53,134 nt of DNA from Candidatus Moraniibacteriota bacterium (GTDB lineage Bacteria > Patescibacteriota > Minisyncoccia > Moranbacterales > UBA1568): the NCBI GenBank assembly GCA_013334245.1, contig JAAXXZ010000007.1, positions 1 to 53,134 on the forward strand, read 5' to 3'. Of this stretch, positions 42,229 through 49,720 are shown in pieces. The notes under the pieces were generated by a model. That model was not told where the DNA came from, ran no database searches, and worked only from the letters and a program-made list of their open reading frames with translations. The position numbers and the translations under genes were made by a program. Position 1 is the first letter of the stretch. Every line of letters begins with the position of its first letter.

Positions 42229-42263
42229 ATTGTCAGTTGTCAGCTTTCAGTTGTTAGTTAGTC
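42229..42263. repeat. Heptad array of GTTGTCA type
   Basis: Units ATTGTCA, GTTGTCA, GCTTTCA, GTTGTTA, GTTAGTC. It covers the stop codon of ppa. With the array at 42168 it forms an inverted pair about 33 bp apart. Confidence 0.8.
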
Positions 42264-42793
42264 TTCTTCCCGTACTTCTTCGCATACAGCGAAAGTCCCT
42301 TCTTCACGGCCGCGAGAGCCTCCTTCTTGCCGCGATACTTCTTCACGATCACTTCCTTACCCTCGATGGACTTGTACGTCTGGAAAAAGTGCTGGATCTC
42401 CTTGAGCGTATGCGGGTTGATATCGGACAGGTCGTTCACGTCATCCCAACGAGGGTCGTCCTTCGGGACCGCGATGATCTTGTCATCGCCCTCGCCGCAG
42501 TCGATCATGCCCATGACCGCGACCGGACGGACCTCGGCGAGGATGCCGGGCGCGAGCGGGTAGGTCGTCAGCACGACCACGTCGAGCGGATCGCCGTCCT
42601 CCCACAGCGAACGCGGGACGAACCCGTAGTCGAACGGGTAGTCCTGCGCGCTCTTCATCGCGCGATCGAGCTTGATGAGTCCGGTTTCCTTGTCGATCTC
42701 GTACTTGTTCTTCGTACCCTTCGGACACTCGATGATGACGTTCACGACATCGGGCGCCTTGCTGCCGGCGGAAATATCATGCCAAAGGTTCAT
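42254..42793 (-). CDS. ppa: Inorganic pyrophosphatase, family I
   Basis: 179 residues from MNLWHDISAGSKAP. Splits pyrophosphate to drive biosynthesis. Signature DGDPLDVVVL (metal-binding Asp cluster), with FDYGFVPRSLWEDGDP upstream, GMIDCGEGDDKIIAVPKDDP and the C-terminal IQHFFQTYKSIEGKEV; all typical of the soluble hexameric enzyme. The ORF extends 47 codons upstream into Arg/Lys-rich nonsense that overlaps nusA out of frame, so the internal Met is used. Follows nusA by 43 nt. Confidence 0.96.
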   Translation of the reverse strand: MNLWHDISAGSKAPDVVNVIIECPKGTKNKYEIDKETGLIKLDRAMKSAQDYPFDYGFVPRSLWEDGDPLDVVVLTTYPLAPGILAEVRPVAVMGMIDCGEGDDKIIAVPKDDPRWDDVNDLSDINPHTLKEIQHFFQTYKSIEGKEVIVKKYRGKKEALAAVKKGLSLYAKKYGKKTN

Positions 42794-42836
42794 AGTGGAA
42801 ATGTTAGGTATGAATGATGATGATCCGGATCCGGAA

Positions 42837-44129
42837 TTACTCCGCGGCTTCCGAAGTCTCTTCCGCCTCGGACGCCGGCGTCTCGTTCTCGGTCTCCGCG
42901 ATTTCACCTTCCTCTTCCGTCGCGGCCGGTACACCGGCTCCGCTCACGTCGATCCGGCAACCGGCGAGTTTCGCCGCGAGCCGGACGTTCTGACCGCGCT
43001 TGCCGATCGCGAGCGACAGTTGATCGTCCGGGACGACCACCTTTGCGCGACAGCCTTCCGCCTCGTCCTCGGAGATATCCACCGAGACCACCTTTGCCGG
43101 GCTCATGGCCGCGATGATGAATTTTGCCGGATTCTCGTTCCATTCGATGATGTCCACCTTTTCGCCACCGAGCTCGTCGATGACGGCCTGCACGCGCGTA
43201 CCGCGCTGACCGACGCACGATCCGATCGGATCGACGCCTTCCTGATTCGCGGACACGGCGATCTTCGTCCGGGATCCCGCCTCGCGGGCGATCGCCTTGA
43301 TCTCCACGGTTCCGGCCGAAATCTCCGGAACTTCGAGCGAGAACAGGTGACGGATCATGTCCGGATGTGAACGGGACAACACCAGTCCGGGACCCTTGGA
43401 TTCGGCCTCGACACGGACAAGATACACCTTGAGATGCTGACCGATACGGTAGTTCTCCCCCTCGACCTGCTCGGACGGGAAGAGGATGCCGACCGACTTG
43501 CCGAGATCGACATAGACGTTCCGACCCTCGACACGCTGGACGATGCCGTTGACGACCTCGCCCTCGTGATCCTTGTACTCTTCGAACATGACCTGTCGCT
43601 CCGCCTCACGCAGACGCTGGATGACGACCTGCTTCGCGGTCTGTGCCGCGACACGGCCGAAGTCCTCGTGTGGCGGGAGTTCGATATCGATGATATCGCC
43701 GACCTTCGCGTCCTTCTTCAGAAGCTTCGCATCCGGGAGCGTAAGGTCGCGCTCGGGATTGTATCTCGGAAGACGGTCCTCCTCAATTTCCTCGGCTGCT
43801 TCCGTAGCCGCTTCCACCTTCGGATCCGCGACTTCCTCCTCTGCTTCCTCGGTTTCCTCGACGAATTCTCGGGTCGTCTCGTCGACGACTTCCTTCACGA
43901 GGAAAAAACTCGCCGTTTTGGCAACCTCGTCGAACTGAGCCCGGATGACCTGACTCTTTTTGCCGTAGTCGCGCTTGTACGCCACGGCGAGCGCCGCCTC
44001 GACGACCTCGAGGACCTTCTCCTTCGGAAGTCCCTTCTCGTCAACGATCTGCATGATCGCGCTTCCGAACTCTCCGAGCCGTCCCGAGAGACTCTGTTCC
44101 GGTTCGGCGGCCTTCTTTCTTGCTGCCAT
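42837..44129 (-). CDS. nusA: Transcription termination/antitermination factor NusA
   Basis: 430 residues. Binds RNA polymerase and nascent RNA. N-terminal domain (about 15-90, MQIVDEKGLPKEKVLEVVEAALAVAYKRDYG), interrupted at about 85-125 by a Glu/Ala-rich acidic insert (EETEEAEEEVADPKVEAATE) not found in typical NusA. Then the S1 domain (GEVVNGIVQRVEGRNVYVDLG), and two KH domains (VEIKAIAREAGSRTKIAVSA with DPIGSCVGQRGTRVQAVIDEL; VVPDDQLSLAIGKRGQNVRLAAKL). A second acidic tail closes it. Near-consensus promoter 270 nt upstream; usual partners rimP and infB are not adjacent. Confidence 0.96.
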   Translation of the reverse strand: MAARKKAAEPEQSLSGRLGEFGSAIMQIVDEKGLPKEKVLEVVEAALAVAYKRDYGKKSQVIRAQFDEVAKTASFFLVKEVVDETTREFVEETEEAEEEVADPKVEAATEAAEEIEEDRLPRYNPERDLTLPDAKLLKKDAKVGDIIDIELPPHEDFGRVAAQTAKQVVIQRLREAERQVMFEEYKDHEGEVVNGIVQRVEGRNVYVDLGKSVGILFPSEQVEGENYRIGQHLKVYLVRVEAESKGPGLVLSRSHPDMIRHLFSLEVPEISAGTVEIKAIAREAGSRTKIAVSANQEGVDPIGSCVGQRGTRVQAVIDELGGEKVDIIEWNENPAKFIIAAMSPAKVVSVDISEDEAEGCRAKVVVPDDQLSLAIGKRGQNVRLAAKLAGCRIDVSGAGVPAATEEEGEIAETENETPASEAEETSEAAE

Positions 44130-44401
44130 ATGCTTTCGGATTATGACGTGCCCGCGACGTATCGTCGGAACCCGTCCTGTTTAACGATGAGTTACCGCTT
44201 TCCAAACTTCTTTCGTATCCGGCTCCCCTTTCAAAGGGGAGCTCCGCGTTCAGCGCGGTGAGGGGTGAAAAAAGAATGATCCGAAATCGGACGCGTCCTT
44301 TCGATCGCCGATACCCGATCTTTTCGATCGGATACTCCGCCCATCTAAAGAAAAAAGTCCGCTCTCGCGAACTCCAACAACACCCGTATCCGTATGACAC
44401 A
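44130..44401 (-). other. Long nusA leader, no gene seen
   Basis: About 265 nt from the promoter to the ATG. It contains a palindromic block, CCCCTTTGAAAGGGG (about 44225-44240) next to an imperfect CCGCG(TTCA)GCGCGG stem (44245-44262). No reading frame of interest. NusA leaders are often autoregulated, but nothing here proves it. Confidence 0.45.
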
Positions 44402-44430
44402 AGTATAGCGCGGAACCGGCCCCGTGTCAA
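44402..44430 (-). promoter_or_regulatory. nusA operon promoter
   Basis: Minus-strand TTGACA (44425-44430), 17-nt spacer, TATACT (44402-44407); start near 44395. Confidence 0.85.
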
Positions 44431-44457
44431 ACGGCGAAAGCAGGAAACGGGGGCGGG

Positions 44458-44478
44458 AAACAATGAACAGAAAACAGG
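44458..44478. repeat. Heptad array of AAACAGG type
   Basis: Units AAACAAT, GAACAGA, AAACAGG between the divergent promoters of nusA and the unknown gene pair. Short, so the least certain of the arrays. Confidence 0.5.
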
Positions 44479-44617
44479 CACCACAAAGAAAAATGAGGCG
44501 AAACTGGTGACGACCGATAGCTCCGCGCAAGACAGTTCGATAAATCGTTATATTATACCTTATTTAAGCCTTTATCATCGAAACATCAACATAAAGACAC
44601 TTGGTACCCTTTTTATA

Positions 44618-44646
44618 TTGACTTTTACGTATTTTTATGCTACAAT
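44618..44646 (+). promoter_or_regulatory. Promoter of the unknown two-gene unit
   Basis: TTGACT (44618-44623), 17-nt spacer, TACAAT (44641-44646); the spacer and upstream DNA (44540-44640) are distinctly AT-rich. Leader about 93 nt, then GGGAGA before the ATG. Confidence 0.85.
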
Positions 44647-44745
44647 ACCCTGTTACGGATTTCAGTGCCCGACTTCGGACAACCCCGTAACGGGCACCTT
44701 CACAATTTTTTTGCAAACACACCAAAACCAACGGGAGACATAGCT

Positions 44746-45717
44746 ATGAGCAGAGGAGAAGGACTGGACAAATTAGAGGTTCTTATGAGCCTTGGCGCGA
44801 TATTATCAAATGTTCCCGAGGTATCGCGTTTCATGAATCAAAACCGTGGCGGAGACAAGGAGAAAAAGGGGGTCTGGCTCATCAAATTGCTCGAAACCCT
44901 CACATCGAAGGATGATGCGTTGCTCGAACAGAACGCATCGATGCTGTCCGAACCTAACAAGTCGCTGATTCGCGACCTCGTCAGGCAGATGGGAAGACTG
45001 GACAGGAGAAACGACAGCAGCTATGTCACATCTCTTGCTGCGCGCCTGTATCTCATGGAGAACCCACTTGAGGAACACATCGAAACACCGGCGCCGATCA
45101 CGCCCTCCGGACAGCAAAAAGGAGGGAAGGTGAAGAGTGCGGCCCCGACGATTACCAAAAAAATCAGCAAGGCCAATACTCCGGAGTCATCCCAGGTGAT
45201 CTACTTGAACAGTCTCGCCGCGGACATCCAGGCGCTTATGCAGGGAACCCCGGCGATGACGAGAGAACAAGCTATCAGTAGAACAATCAAGGACCTCGAG
45301 CTTCGTGGGGTCATCTCTAAGGACTCATTGAAGAAAAAACTCGAAGAAGCGAAGGAACAGTTGAAGGAGCTGAATCCAAAGCTGCTCTACATCATTACCG
45401 AGTCGATCTCCGTCCTGGGAAAAGATGGCTACGACTGCATCGCCGAGCAGGCAAAAGAAGCTTCCGAAACAGCTGAGACGGACCCGGAATTACGAAAGAA
45501 GTTCTACGAAGAACGACTGGAGTTGCAGCTCGAATTAGCCATGGCGTACAAGACCGGCCTGGACCTCCCCGAGGAAGAAAGGAGGGACAATCGCAAAACA
45601 AGGAGCAAACAACTCGCCAAGATTCCGGACCAGTACAGGATACTCTATGGAATTATGGCCGCGGTCGCAGTTGTTGCGTTTATCGCATTTGCGATCTGGT
45701 CAAACTATCATCCGTAA
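44746..45717 (+). CDS. Unknown tail-anchored protein, first gene of a two-gene unit
   Basis: 323 residues from the ATG preceded by ACGGGAGACATAGCT. Mostly helical and charged. The first 110 residues (LDKLEVLMSLGAILSNVPEV, KGVWLIKLLETLTSKDDALL, NKSLIRDLVRQMGRLDRR) look like a bundle of amphipathic helices. A Pro/Ser/Lys linker (about 115-150) precedes a second helical region with a long Lys/Glu coiled coil (SKDSLKKKLEEAKEQLKEL). One membrane span closes the protein (ILYGIMAAVAVVAFIAFAIW), leaving a 5-residue tail. Everything before the span should face the cytoplasm. No family recognised. Codon use is less GC-rich than the neighbours. The next gene is 64 nt downstream and has its own strong ribosome-binding site. 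Confidence 0.8.
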   Translation: MSRGEGLDKLEVLMSLGAILSNVPEVSRFMNQNRGGDKEKKGVWLIKLLETLTSKDDALLEQNASMLSEPNKSLIRDLVRQMGRLDRRNDSSYVTSLAARLYLMENPLEEHIETPAPITPSGQQKGGKVKSAAPTITKKISKANTPESSQVIYLNSLAADIQALMQGTPAMTREQAISRTIKDLELRGVISKDSLKKKLEEAKEQLKELNPKLLYIITESISVLGKDGYDCIAEQAKEASETAETDPELRKKFYEERLELQLELAMAYKTGLDLPEEERRDNRKTRSKQLAKIPDQYRILYGIMAAVAVVAFIAFAIWSNYHP

Positions 45718-45781
45718 AAAAAATCAAATCACCTGCTGTCGGGAAGGTTCTCGGCAGCAACAAACTGGAGGAATGTAAAAA

Positions 45782-46933
45782 ATGCGTTACTTTGCAGAAA
45801 ACCTTAAAAACCAGGCCGCAGACAGGGCGGCGGAATTTGACCAGGTCCTTAAGAGCATCATGCTCGGGATACTGGCCACCGCCGCGATCATCATCGTGTC
45901 GGACTTGATTTTCTCCGGCCTGATGCGGGTGTGGCCCTGGACAAAGTATATAGCGTGGTTCGTATATGATGCAGGCATCATCGCCGGCATTTACTACACC
46001 GTACGTACGGCACATATCCTTTCAATCTTTACCGCGGGCGGGCTGGTAAATGGTATGCCGGACATTCAAATCGGCAAAATCTTAACTGCCCCGTTCACAA
46101 AAGAGAAATGGCCGGATTTCGAATTAAAGAAATTCCTGGCTGCCGGAGGTGAATATGGCGGATTGGCACTGGTGTGGTTTTCCTACGTCCCTGTCGGACT
46201 CGGATTGTTCACGGTCGCGACAACAATCTTCATTACCTGGAACCCATGGGCGGTGTTCTCGGTAATCGGCGGACTGTTGATGCTCGCGTTCGTCGAGATC
46301 ATTCGGAAAGGGAAGGCCGTGTTCTTCATACGGTTCGCCTATCTGATAGCCCTGATGCAGGTTGGGATCGGTGGCTACGATATGTTCCACCGCTCAACCT
46401 ATGTGGAGGCAGTGAAAAAGCAGGGAACCGAGAATGCCTGGCAAGCCGACGAAAGCGCCGTGCAGCCGGTTTACGAGACACTGAAGAAAGGCCTGCAGCC
46501 GAACGGGCAAGCCATGGCGACAGTAGAAAACGTCGAGTCCGCCCGCGATGCGCAGGGACTTATCGCAAGAGCCGGAGCCATGTGGAATGGCGGCGTTGTT
46601 AAGCAGATAACGATAAGGGACCTGCGGGCGGGGATGATATACGGCATTCCAGACGGCGAATGGAAAGTCACGTTCGCCGACGAGGACCCCATATTGTTTA
46701 CCATGCTTCCCGATTCCGGCAGCCCGACTGGAATGAAGGCTACGAAGAACTCACTTACCGATCCGACCTTTACGATCGTCTTCGGAGATAGTAACACTAC
46801 CTTCGGCGGCAAAGTGACGGTCAGAAACGGGAGGATTTCGTACAGACTCCGCGTTCCTCCTGATGCGGAAGCAAACATCAGGGCAGGCAAGTTCACGATT
46901 GCTGAGTCAACCGTAAACATCAAGTTCGAATAA
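45782..46933 (+). CDS. Unknown membrane protein with C-terminal soluble domain, second gene of the unit
   Basis: 383 residues; the ATG follows GGAGGAATGTAAAAA. Residues 1-20 are polar, then about five membrane spans: SIMLGILATAAIIIVSDLIF, YIAWFVYDAGIIAGIYY, ALVWFSYVPVGLGLFTVATT, WAVFSVIGGLLMLAF and AVFFIRFAYLIALMQVGIG. A conserved-looking loop TAPFTKEKWPDFELKKFLAA lies between spans 2 and 3. The last 150 residues are a soluble beta-rich domain (ITIRDLRAGMIYGIPDGEWK, GGKVTVRNGRISYRLRVPP). No family recognised. Together with the tail-anchored partner it looks like a membrane complex. The unit ends at a good terminator. Confidence 0.8.
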   Translation: MRYFAENLKNQAADRAAEFDQVLKSIMLGILATAAIIIVSDLIFSGLMRVWPWTKYIAWFVYDAGIIAGIYYTVRTAHILSIFTAGGLVNGMPDIQIGKILTAPFTKEKWPDFELKKFLAAGGEYGGLALVWFSYVPVGLGLFTVATTIFITWNPWAVFSVIGGLLMLAFVEIIRKGKAVFFIRFAYLIALMQVGIGGYDMFHRSTYVEAVKKQGTENAWQADESAVQPVYETLKKGLQPNGQAMATVENVESARDAQGLIARAGAMWNGGVVKQITIRDLRAGMIYGIPDGEWKVTFADEDPILFTMLPDSGSPTGMKATKNSLTDPTFTIVFGDSNTTFGGKVTVRNGRISYRLRVPPDAEANIRAGKFTIAESTVNIKFE

Positions 46934-46966
46934 TCGGTTTCGGCATGAACGGCAATAAGTACAAAG

Positions 46967-46998
46967 AACGGCCCTGGGCAACCCCTTGGCCGTTTTTT
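46967..46998 (+). terminator. Terminator of the unknown two-gene unit
   Basis: Stem AACGGCC/GGCCGTT with a 14-nt loop followed by T6. Confidence 0.8.
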
Positions 46999-47018
46999 GC
47001 ATCTGTAATCCGTTCCGA

Positions 47019-48365
47019 TCAGAACAGTCCTGCGATCGTACGCACGATGATAAGCGACACGATGGCGACCGCGACGCCGATGACCGAATATTTCACGATA
47101 CCCTTCGCCGTTTCGGCGCGCTTCTCGTCGCCTGCCGCGGCGAAGAACATGAGCCCGCCGACGACCATCATGACCATGGCAAGTAATCCGACGATGGAAA
47201 GAAGGAAATCCAGCACTGCCTGCGCGACCTCGATCGCGGACCTGGCGCCGCTGACCTCGGTCGGTACCTGGGCACCACCCCACCCGAGTATGTTGCCGAT
47301 CTCCTTGAGGAACGATGGCGCCGCGACGCCGATGGCGAGCCCGATCATCGCCGCGGTTATCATTCCCTTCGCTGATTCGATCTTCTTACTGTCCCCACCG
47401 GAGGTAATGTAGAAGATTCCGCCAAGCACTAGGAAGATGAGTGCCAACATGACGATGATTCCCTGAAATGCATTCAAAAACACCGCCGTCGCCCCCTGAA
47501 CCGTGTCGAATTTGAGCGGATTCGTAAATGAGACCGGGGTGATAGCGCCACCCGCCGCCGCGGCAGGCATACAACAGGTTTGAGTCGCGGAAGTACACGT
47601 ACCGGATCCGGCGGTCTCGCCCGCTGCCGTATCACATGTCGGCTTACACGTACCTGTGCAAGCGGATCCCGCTCCAGCTCCAGCTCCAGCACCGGCTCCA
47701 GCGCCGGCTCCACCCGCCGCCGGAGTTGCCGTGCTAGCCACACAACAGGTACGTCCAGAAAAAGATACGCCACTCGCCGACGTGCACGTTCCGTCTGCCC
47801 TTTCCGTTGTTGCGGCACATGACTGTTTGCATGATCCGACAACCCCGGTACTGCTTCCCGTACAAGTACCGGTATTCGCCGGCATTGCCGCGCTCGGTAT
47901 GCAACAGCTCTGGGAAGTGCCGCTACAAACACCGTCAGCAGTCCTTCCCGTTCCGCAATTTGCCATGCAGCTGCCCGATACGCGCGAGGCGACCCCTGTA
48001 CACCTGCCGGAAGTGGCGGTGTTTCCGCAACAATAAGGACTCGTCCATCCGCAGTCCGTCGCACCGGTAAACTCCTCTCCCGGACAGGTGCCCGCCTGAC
48101 ACATTCCGCCAAGATTCGAACAGGTAACCGAGTCGTTATATGGCAAGCAATGCACCGCGGTCCCACTCGCGGTAATACTATTCGCCACCGACTGACACTC
48201 CTCAGGCGACGTATACGTAAACGTGTTTCCGGAACTGTTCGTATAATCCGAACTGTTCGCATTTACCAAGCGGTAACGCGTCGCGGCGAAAGTCGACGAG
48301 ATACCGACCGTGACAAAAAAAACGATGGTCAGGATGACAGGAAATACGAGGCTGTTTTTTCTCAT
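47019..48365 (-). CDS. Cys-rich exoprotein fused to two TrbC/VirB2-like pilin domains
   Basis: 448 residues. Signal peptide 1-27 (cut after STFA). Residues 80-210 hold at least three, perhaps four, Cys-rich repeats of the form C-x8-GSC-x3-C-x9-C-x7-CC (for example CTGVASRVSGSCMANC...CC). A linker of repeated Gly-Ala (GAGAGAGAGAGAG, about 218-232) follows and then another Cys repeat. After residue 285 come two tandem two-span modules with the same pattern: GGIFYITSGGDSKKIESAKG and GGLMFFAAAGDEKRAETAKG. This pattern, span-GGD-basic helix-span, is that of the TrbC/VirB2-type proteins found in sets in Patescibacteria. Fusion of two such modules to a large disulfide-type domain suggests a specialised pilus or membrane subunit. 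Promoter not clear. Confidence 0.8.
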   Translation of the reverse strand: MRKNSLVFPVILTIVFFVTVGISSTFAATRYRLVNANSSDYTNSSGNTFTYTSPEECQSVANSITASGTAVHCLPYNDSVTCSNLGGMCQAGTCPGEEFTGATDCGWTSPYCCGNTATSGRCTGVASRVSGSCMANCGTGRTADGVCSGTSQSCCIPSAAMPANTGTCTGSSTGVVGSCKQSCAATTERADGTCTSASGVSFSGRTCCVASTATPAAGGAGAGAGAGAGAGAGSACTGTCKPTCDTAAGETAGSGTCTSATQTCCMPAAAAGGAITPVSFTNPLKFDTVQGATAVFLNAFQGIIVMLALIFLVLGGIFYITSGGDSKKIESAKGMITAAMIGLAIGVAAPSFLKEIGNILGWGGAQVPTEVSGARSAIEVAQAVLDFLLSIVGLLAMVMMVVGGLMFFAAAGDEKRAETAKGIVKYSVIGVAVAIVSLIIVRTIAGLF

Positions 48366-48430
48366 ACGATGAATGGTGATGGACGATATTTATGCTTCCG
48401 TATACAACGGTTTAACACGCTCCGGCGATA

Positions 48431-48874
48431 TCAATAATATGTCCCCGTCGCACCGCCTGCTCCGGTTCCGGTCGCGCCGCCCGCCACGACCTGCTGGATG
48501 GTGTACACGATGGTATAGCCGAGAAGCGCCACCGCGACTCCGATGACGGCATACTTCATATTGTTCTTGGCGTGCTCGGTATTCTTCTCGTCCCCGCCCG
48601 CCGTCAGATACATGATTCCAGAAACGACGAACATGACGATCGCCAAAAGACCGAGCATCCCGAGCAGCCAATACATGATATTGATGACGACCTGACCGAT
48701 CTCCGTCTCGGGTAGACCCGTCGACGCACCTGACGGCACGCAGACGCCGTTCATCAGAGTGCCGTCCGTACACGTGGCCACCGCCCGAACCCCGAACGGC
48801 AACAATACCGGCAAAGAAAGGACGAGAGCCGCTGCAAGGCGGATGCCGAGGGTTCGAAAATGATTCGAGTGCAT
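48431..48874 (-). CDS. TrbC/VirB2-like pilin-like protein
   Basis: 147 residues. Signal peptide to about residue 31, then a short segment with a Cys pair (ATCTDGTLMNGVCVP), then two membrane spans around the signature GIMYLTAGGDEKNTEHAKNN, and a Gly/Thr/Ala tail ending YY. Same architecture as the neighbours; the Cys pair is reminiscent of the Cys-rich repeats of the fused protein at 47019. VirB2-type subunits build conjugative or DNA-uptake pili, but no ATPase or channel genes of such a system lie in the window, so the machine is unknown. AAGGAAAG precedes the ATG. Confidence 0.85.
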   Translation of the reverse strand: MHSNHFRTLGIRLAAALVLSLPVLLPFGVRAVATCTDGTLMNGVCVPSGASTGLPETEIGQVVINIMYWLLGMLGLLAIVMFVVSGIMYLTAGGDEKNTEHAKNNMKYAVIGVAVALLGYTIVYTIQQVVAGGATGTGAGGATGTYY

Positions 48875-48906
48875 AGTGTTTTTCTTTCCTTCATCATATC
48901 CTCGCG

Positions 48907-48950
48907 GACAAAAAAAGACAACCCCGCGAGTGCGGGGCCGTCCGTCTTTT
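48907..48950 (-). terminator. Terminator of the pilin-like gene at 48969
   Basis: Minus-strand stem built of AAAAAGAC/GTCTTTTT outside and CCCCGC/GCGGGG inside, with a T-run at the end. Confidence 0.85.
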
Positions 48951-48968
48951 TCGGACCAACCGTAAAGG

Positions 48969-49358
48969 CTAGAACGTTCCGGAGGTGGCGCTGCTTCCGA
49001 GCAGTCCGACGACCGTATTGATCACGACATAGCCGACGAGCGCGATCACGACCGCGACGATGGCATAGGTCATCATTCCCTTTGCCTTCTCGGTCTTCGA
49101 CTCGTCACCGGCCGCCGTCAGATACAGGATACCCGCTATGACGAAGGAGATGATCGCCCCGATGCCGAGGATTCCCAAAACCCAGTTCATGATTCGGACC
49201 AGGATCGTCCCGATGGAGTCCGACGTCAGTCTGCCCGTGGAGGCGACAGTGCTGTAATTGGATCCGCTCGGAACCTGCCCGAACTGGGCCAGGGCCGAAA
49301 ACGGGGCGAGAAGCGCCGCGGCGAGAACGCCGTATCCGATTTGTTTCATCGATTTCAT
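48969..49358 (-). CDS. TrbC/VirB2-like pilin-like protein, likely highly expressed
   Basis: 129 residues. Signal peptide MKSMKQIGYGVLAAALLAPFSALA, a short Gln/Gly/Ser exposed part, two membrane spans around GILYLTAAGDESKTEKAKGM and a small tail. This gene stands alone: TGG-TATAAT promoter, a near-perfect AGGAGG-type ribosome-binding site (GAAAGGAGGTGAACGC before the ATG) and a strong terminator. It has the strongest expression signals of the cluster, as expected for a major pilin-like subunit. Confidence 0.88.
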   Translation of the reverse strand: MKSMKQIGYGVLAAALLAPFSALAQFGQVPSGSNYSTVASTGRLTSDSIGTILVRIMNWVLGILGIGAIISFVIAGILYLTAAGDESKTEKAKGMMTYAIVAVVIALVGYVVINTVVGLLGSSATSGTF

Positions 49359-49399
49359 GCGTTCACCTCCTTTCTCCTAAGTGATGATTCGACCACGCT

Positions 49400-49408
49400 A
49401 TTATACCA
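49400..49408 (-). promoter_or_regulatory. Strong extended -10 promoter of the 48969 pilin-like gene
   Basis: Minus-strand TGG-TATAAT, overlapping the stop codon of the upstream pilin-like gene; leader about 35 nt. Confidence 0.75.
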
Positions 49409-49691
49409 TGCCCGCAACGGTACGAACAACGATGAGCGCGCAGATGCAGACCAGTACGCCGACCAACGAGAACATCATCCCCGCTTTCGCCCGCTTCATC
49501 CGTCCCTCGTCGCCGGCAGCGGTGATATAGATCGCGCCGGAAACTCCGAACGACAACATGGCAAGCGCTCCGGACAATGAAAGGATGAGCGTAAGCGCGT
49601 TCGAGATCACTTTAGCGATCGGCGTCGCGTCCTCGATCACGCCGGCCGCGTGAGCGATTCCGATACCGATTATGACGAACGAATGGTCCAT
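49401..49691 (-). CDS. Short TrbC/VirB2-like protein
   Basis: 96 residues beginning MDHSFVIIGIGIAHAAG. Two membrane spans around GAIYITAAGDEGRMKRAKAG, the signature of the neighbours. The N-terminal part has no clear signal peptide and the protein is shorter than its relatives. Start at ATG 49691, preceded by GAAGGGA; an upstream GTG at 49724 would overlap the stop of the solute-binding protein. 29 nt after that gene, so it should be co-transcribed with it. Confidence 0.82.
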   Translation of the reverse strand: MDHSFVIIGIGIAHAAGVIEDATPIAKVISNALTLILSLSGALAMLSFGVSGAIYITAAGDEGRMKRAKAGMMFSLVGVLVCICALIVVRTVAGMV

Positions 49692-49720
49692 ATCGTTTTC
49701 CCTTCTCAGACGTGGTCGGA

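Noticed and set aside
42794-42934. Arg/Lys-rich N-terminal extension of the pyrophosphatase
   Set aside because: Reads the acidic end of nusA in another frame; family members start at the internal Met.
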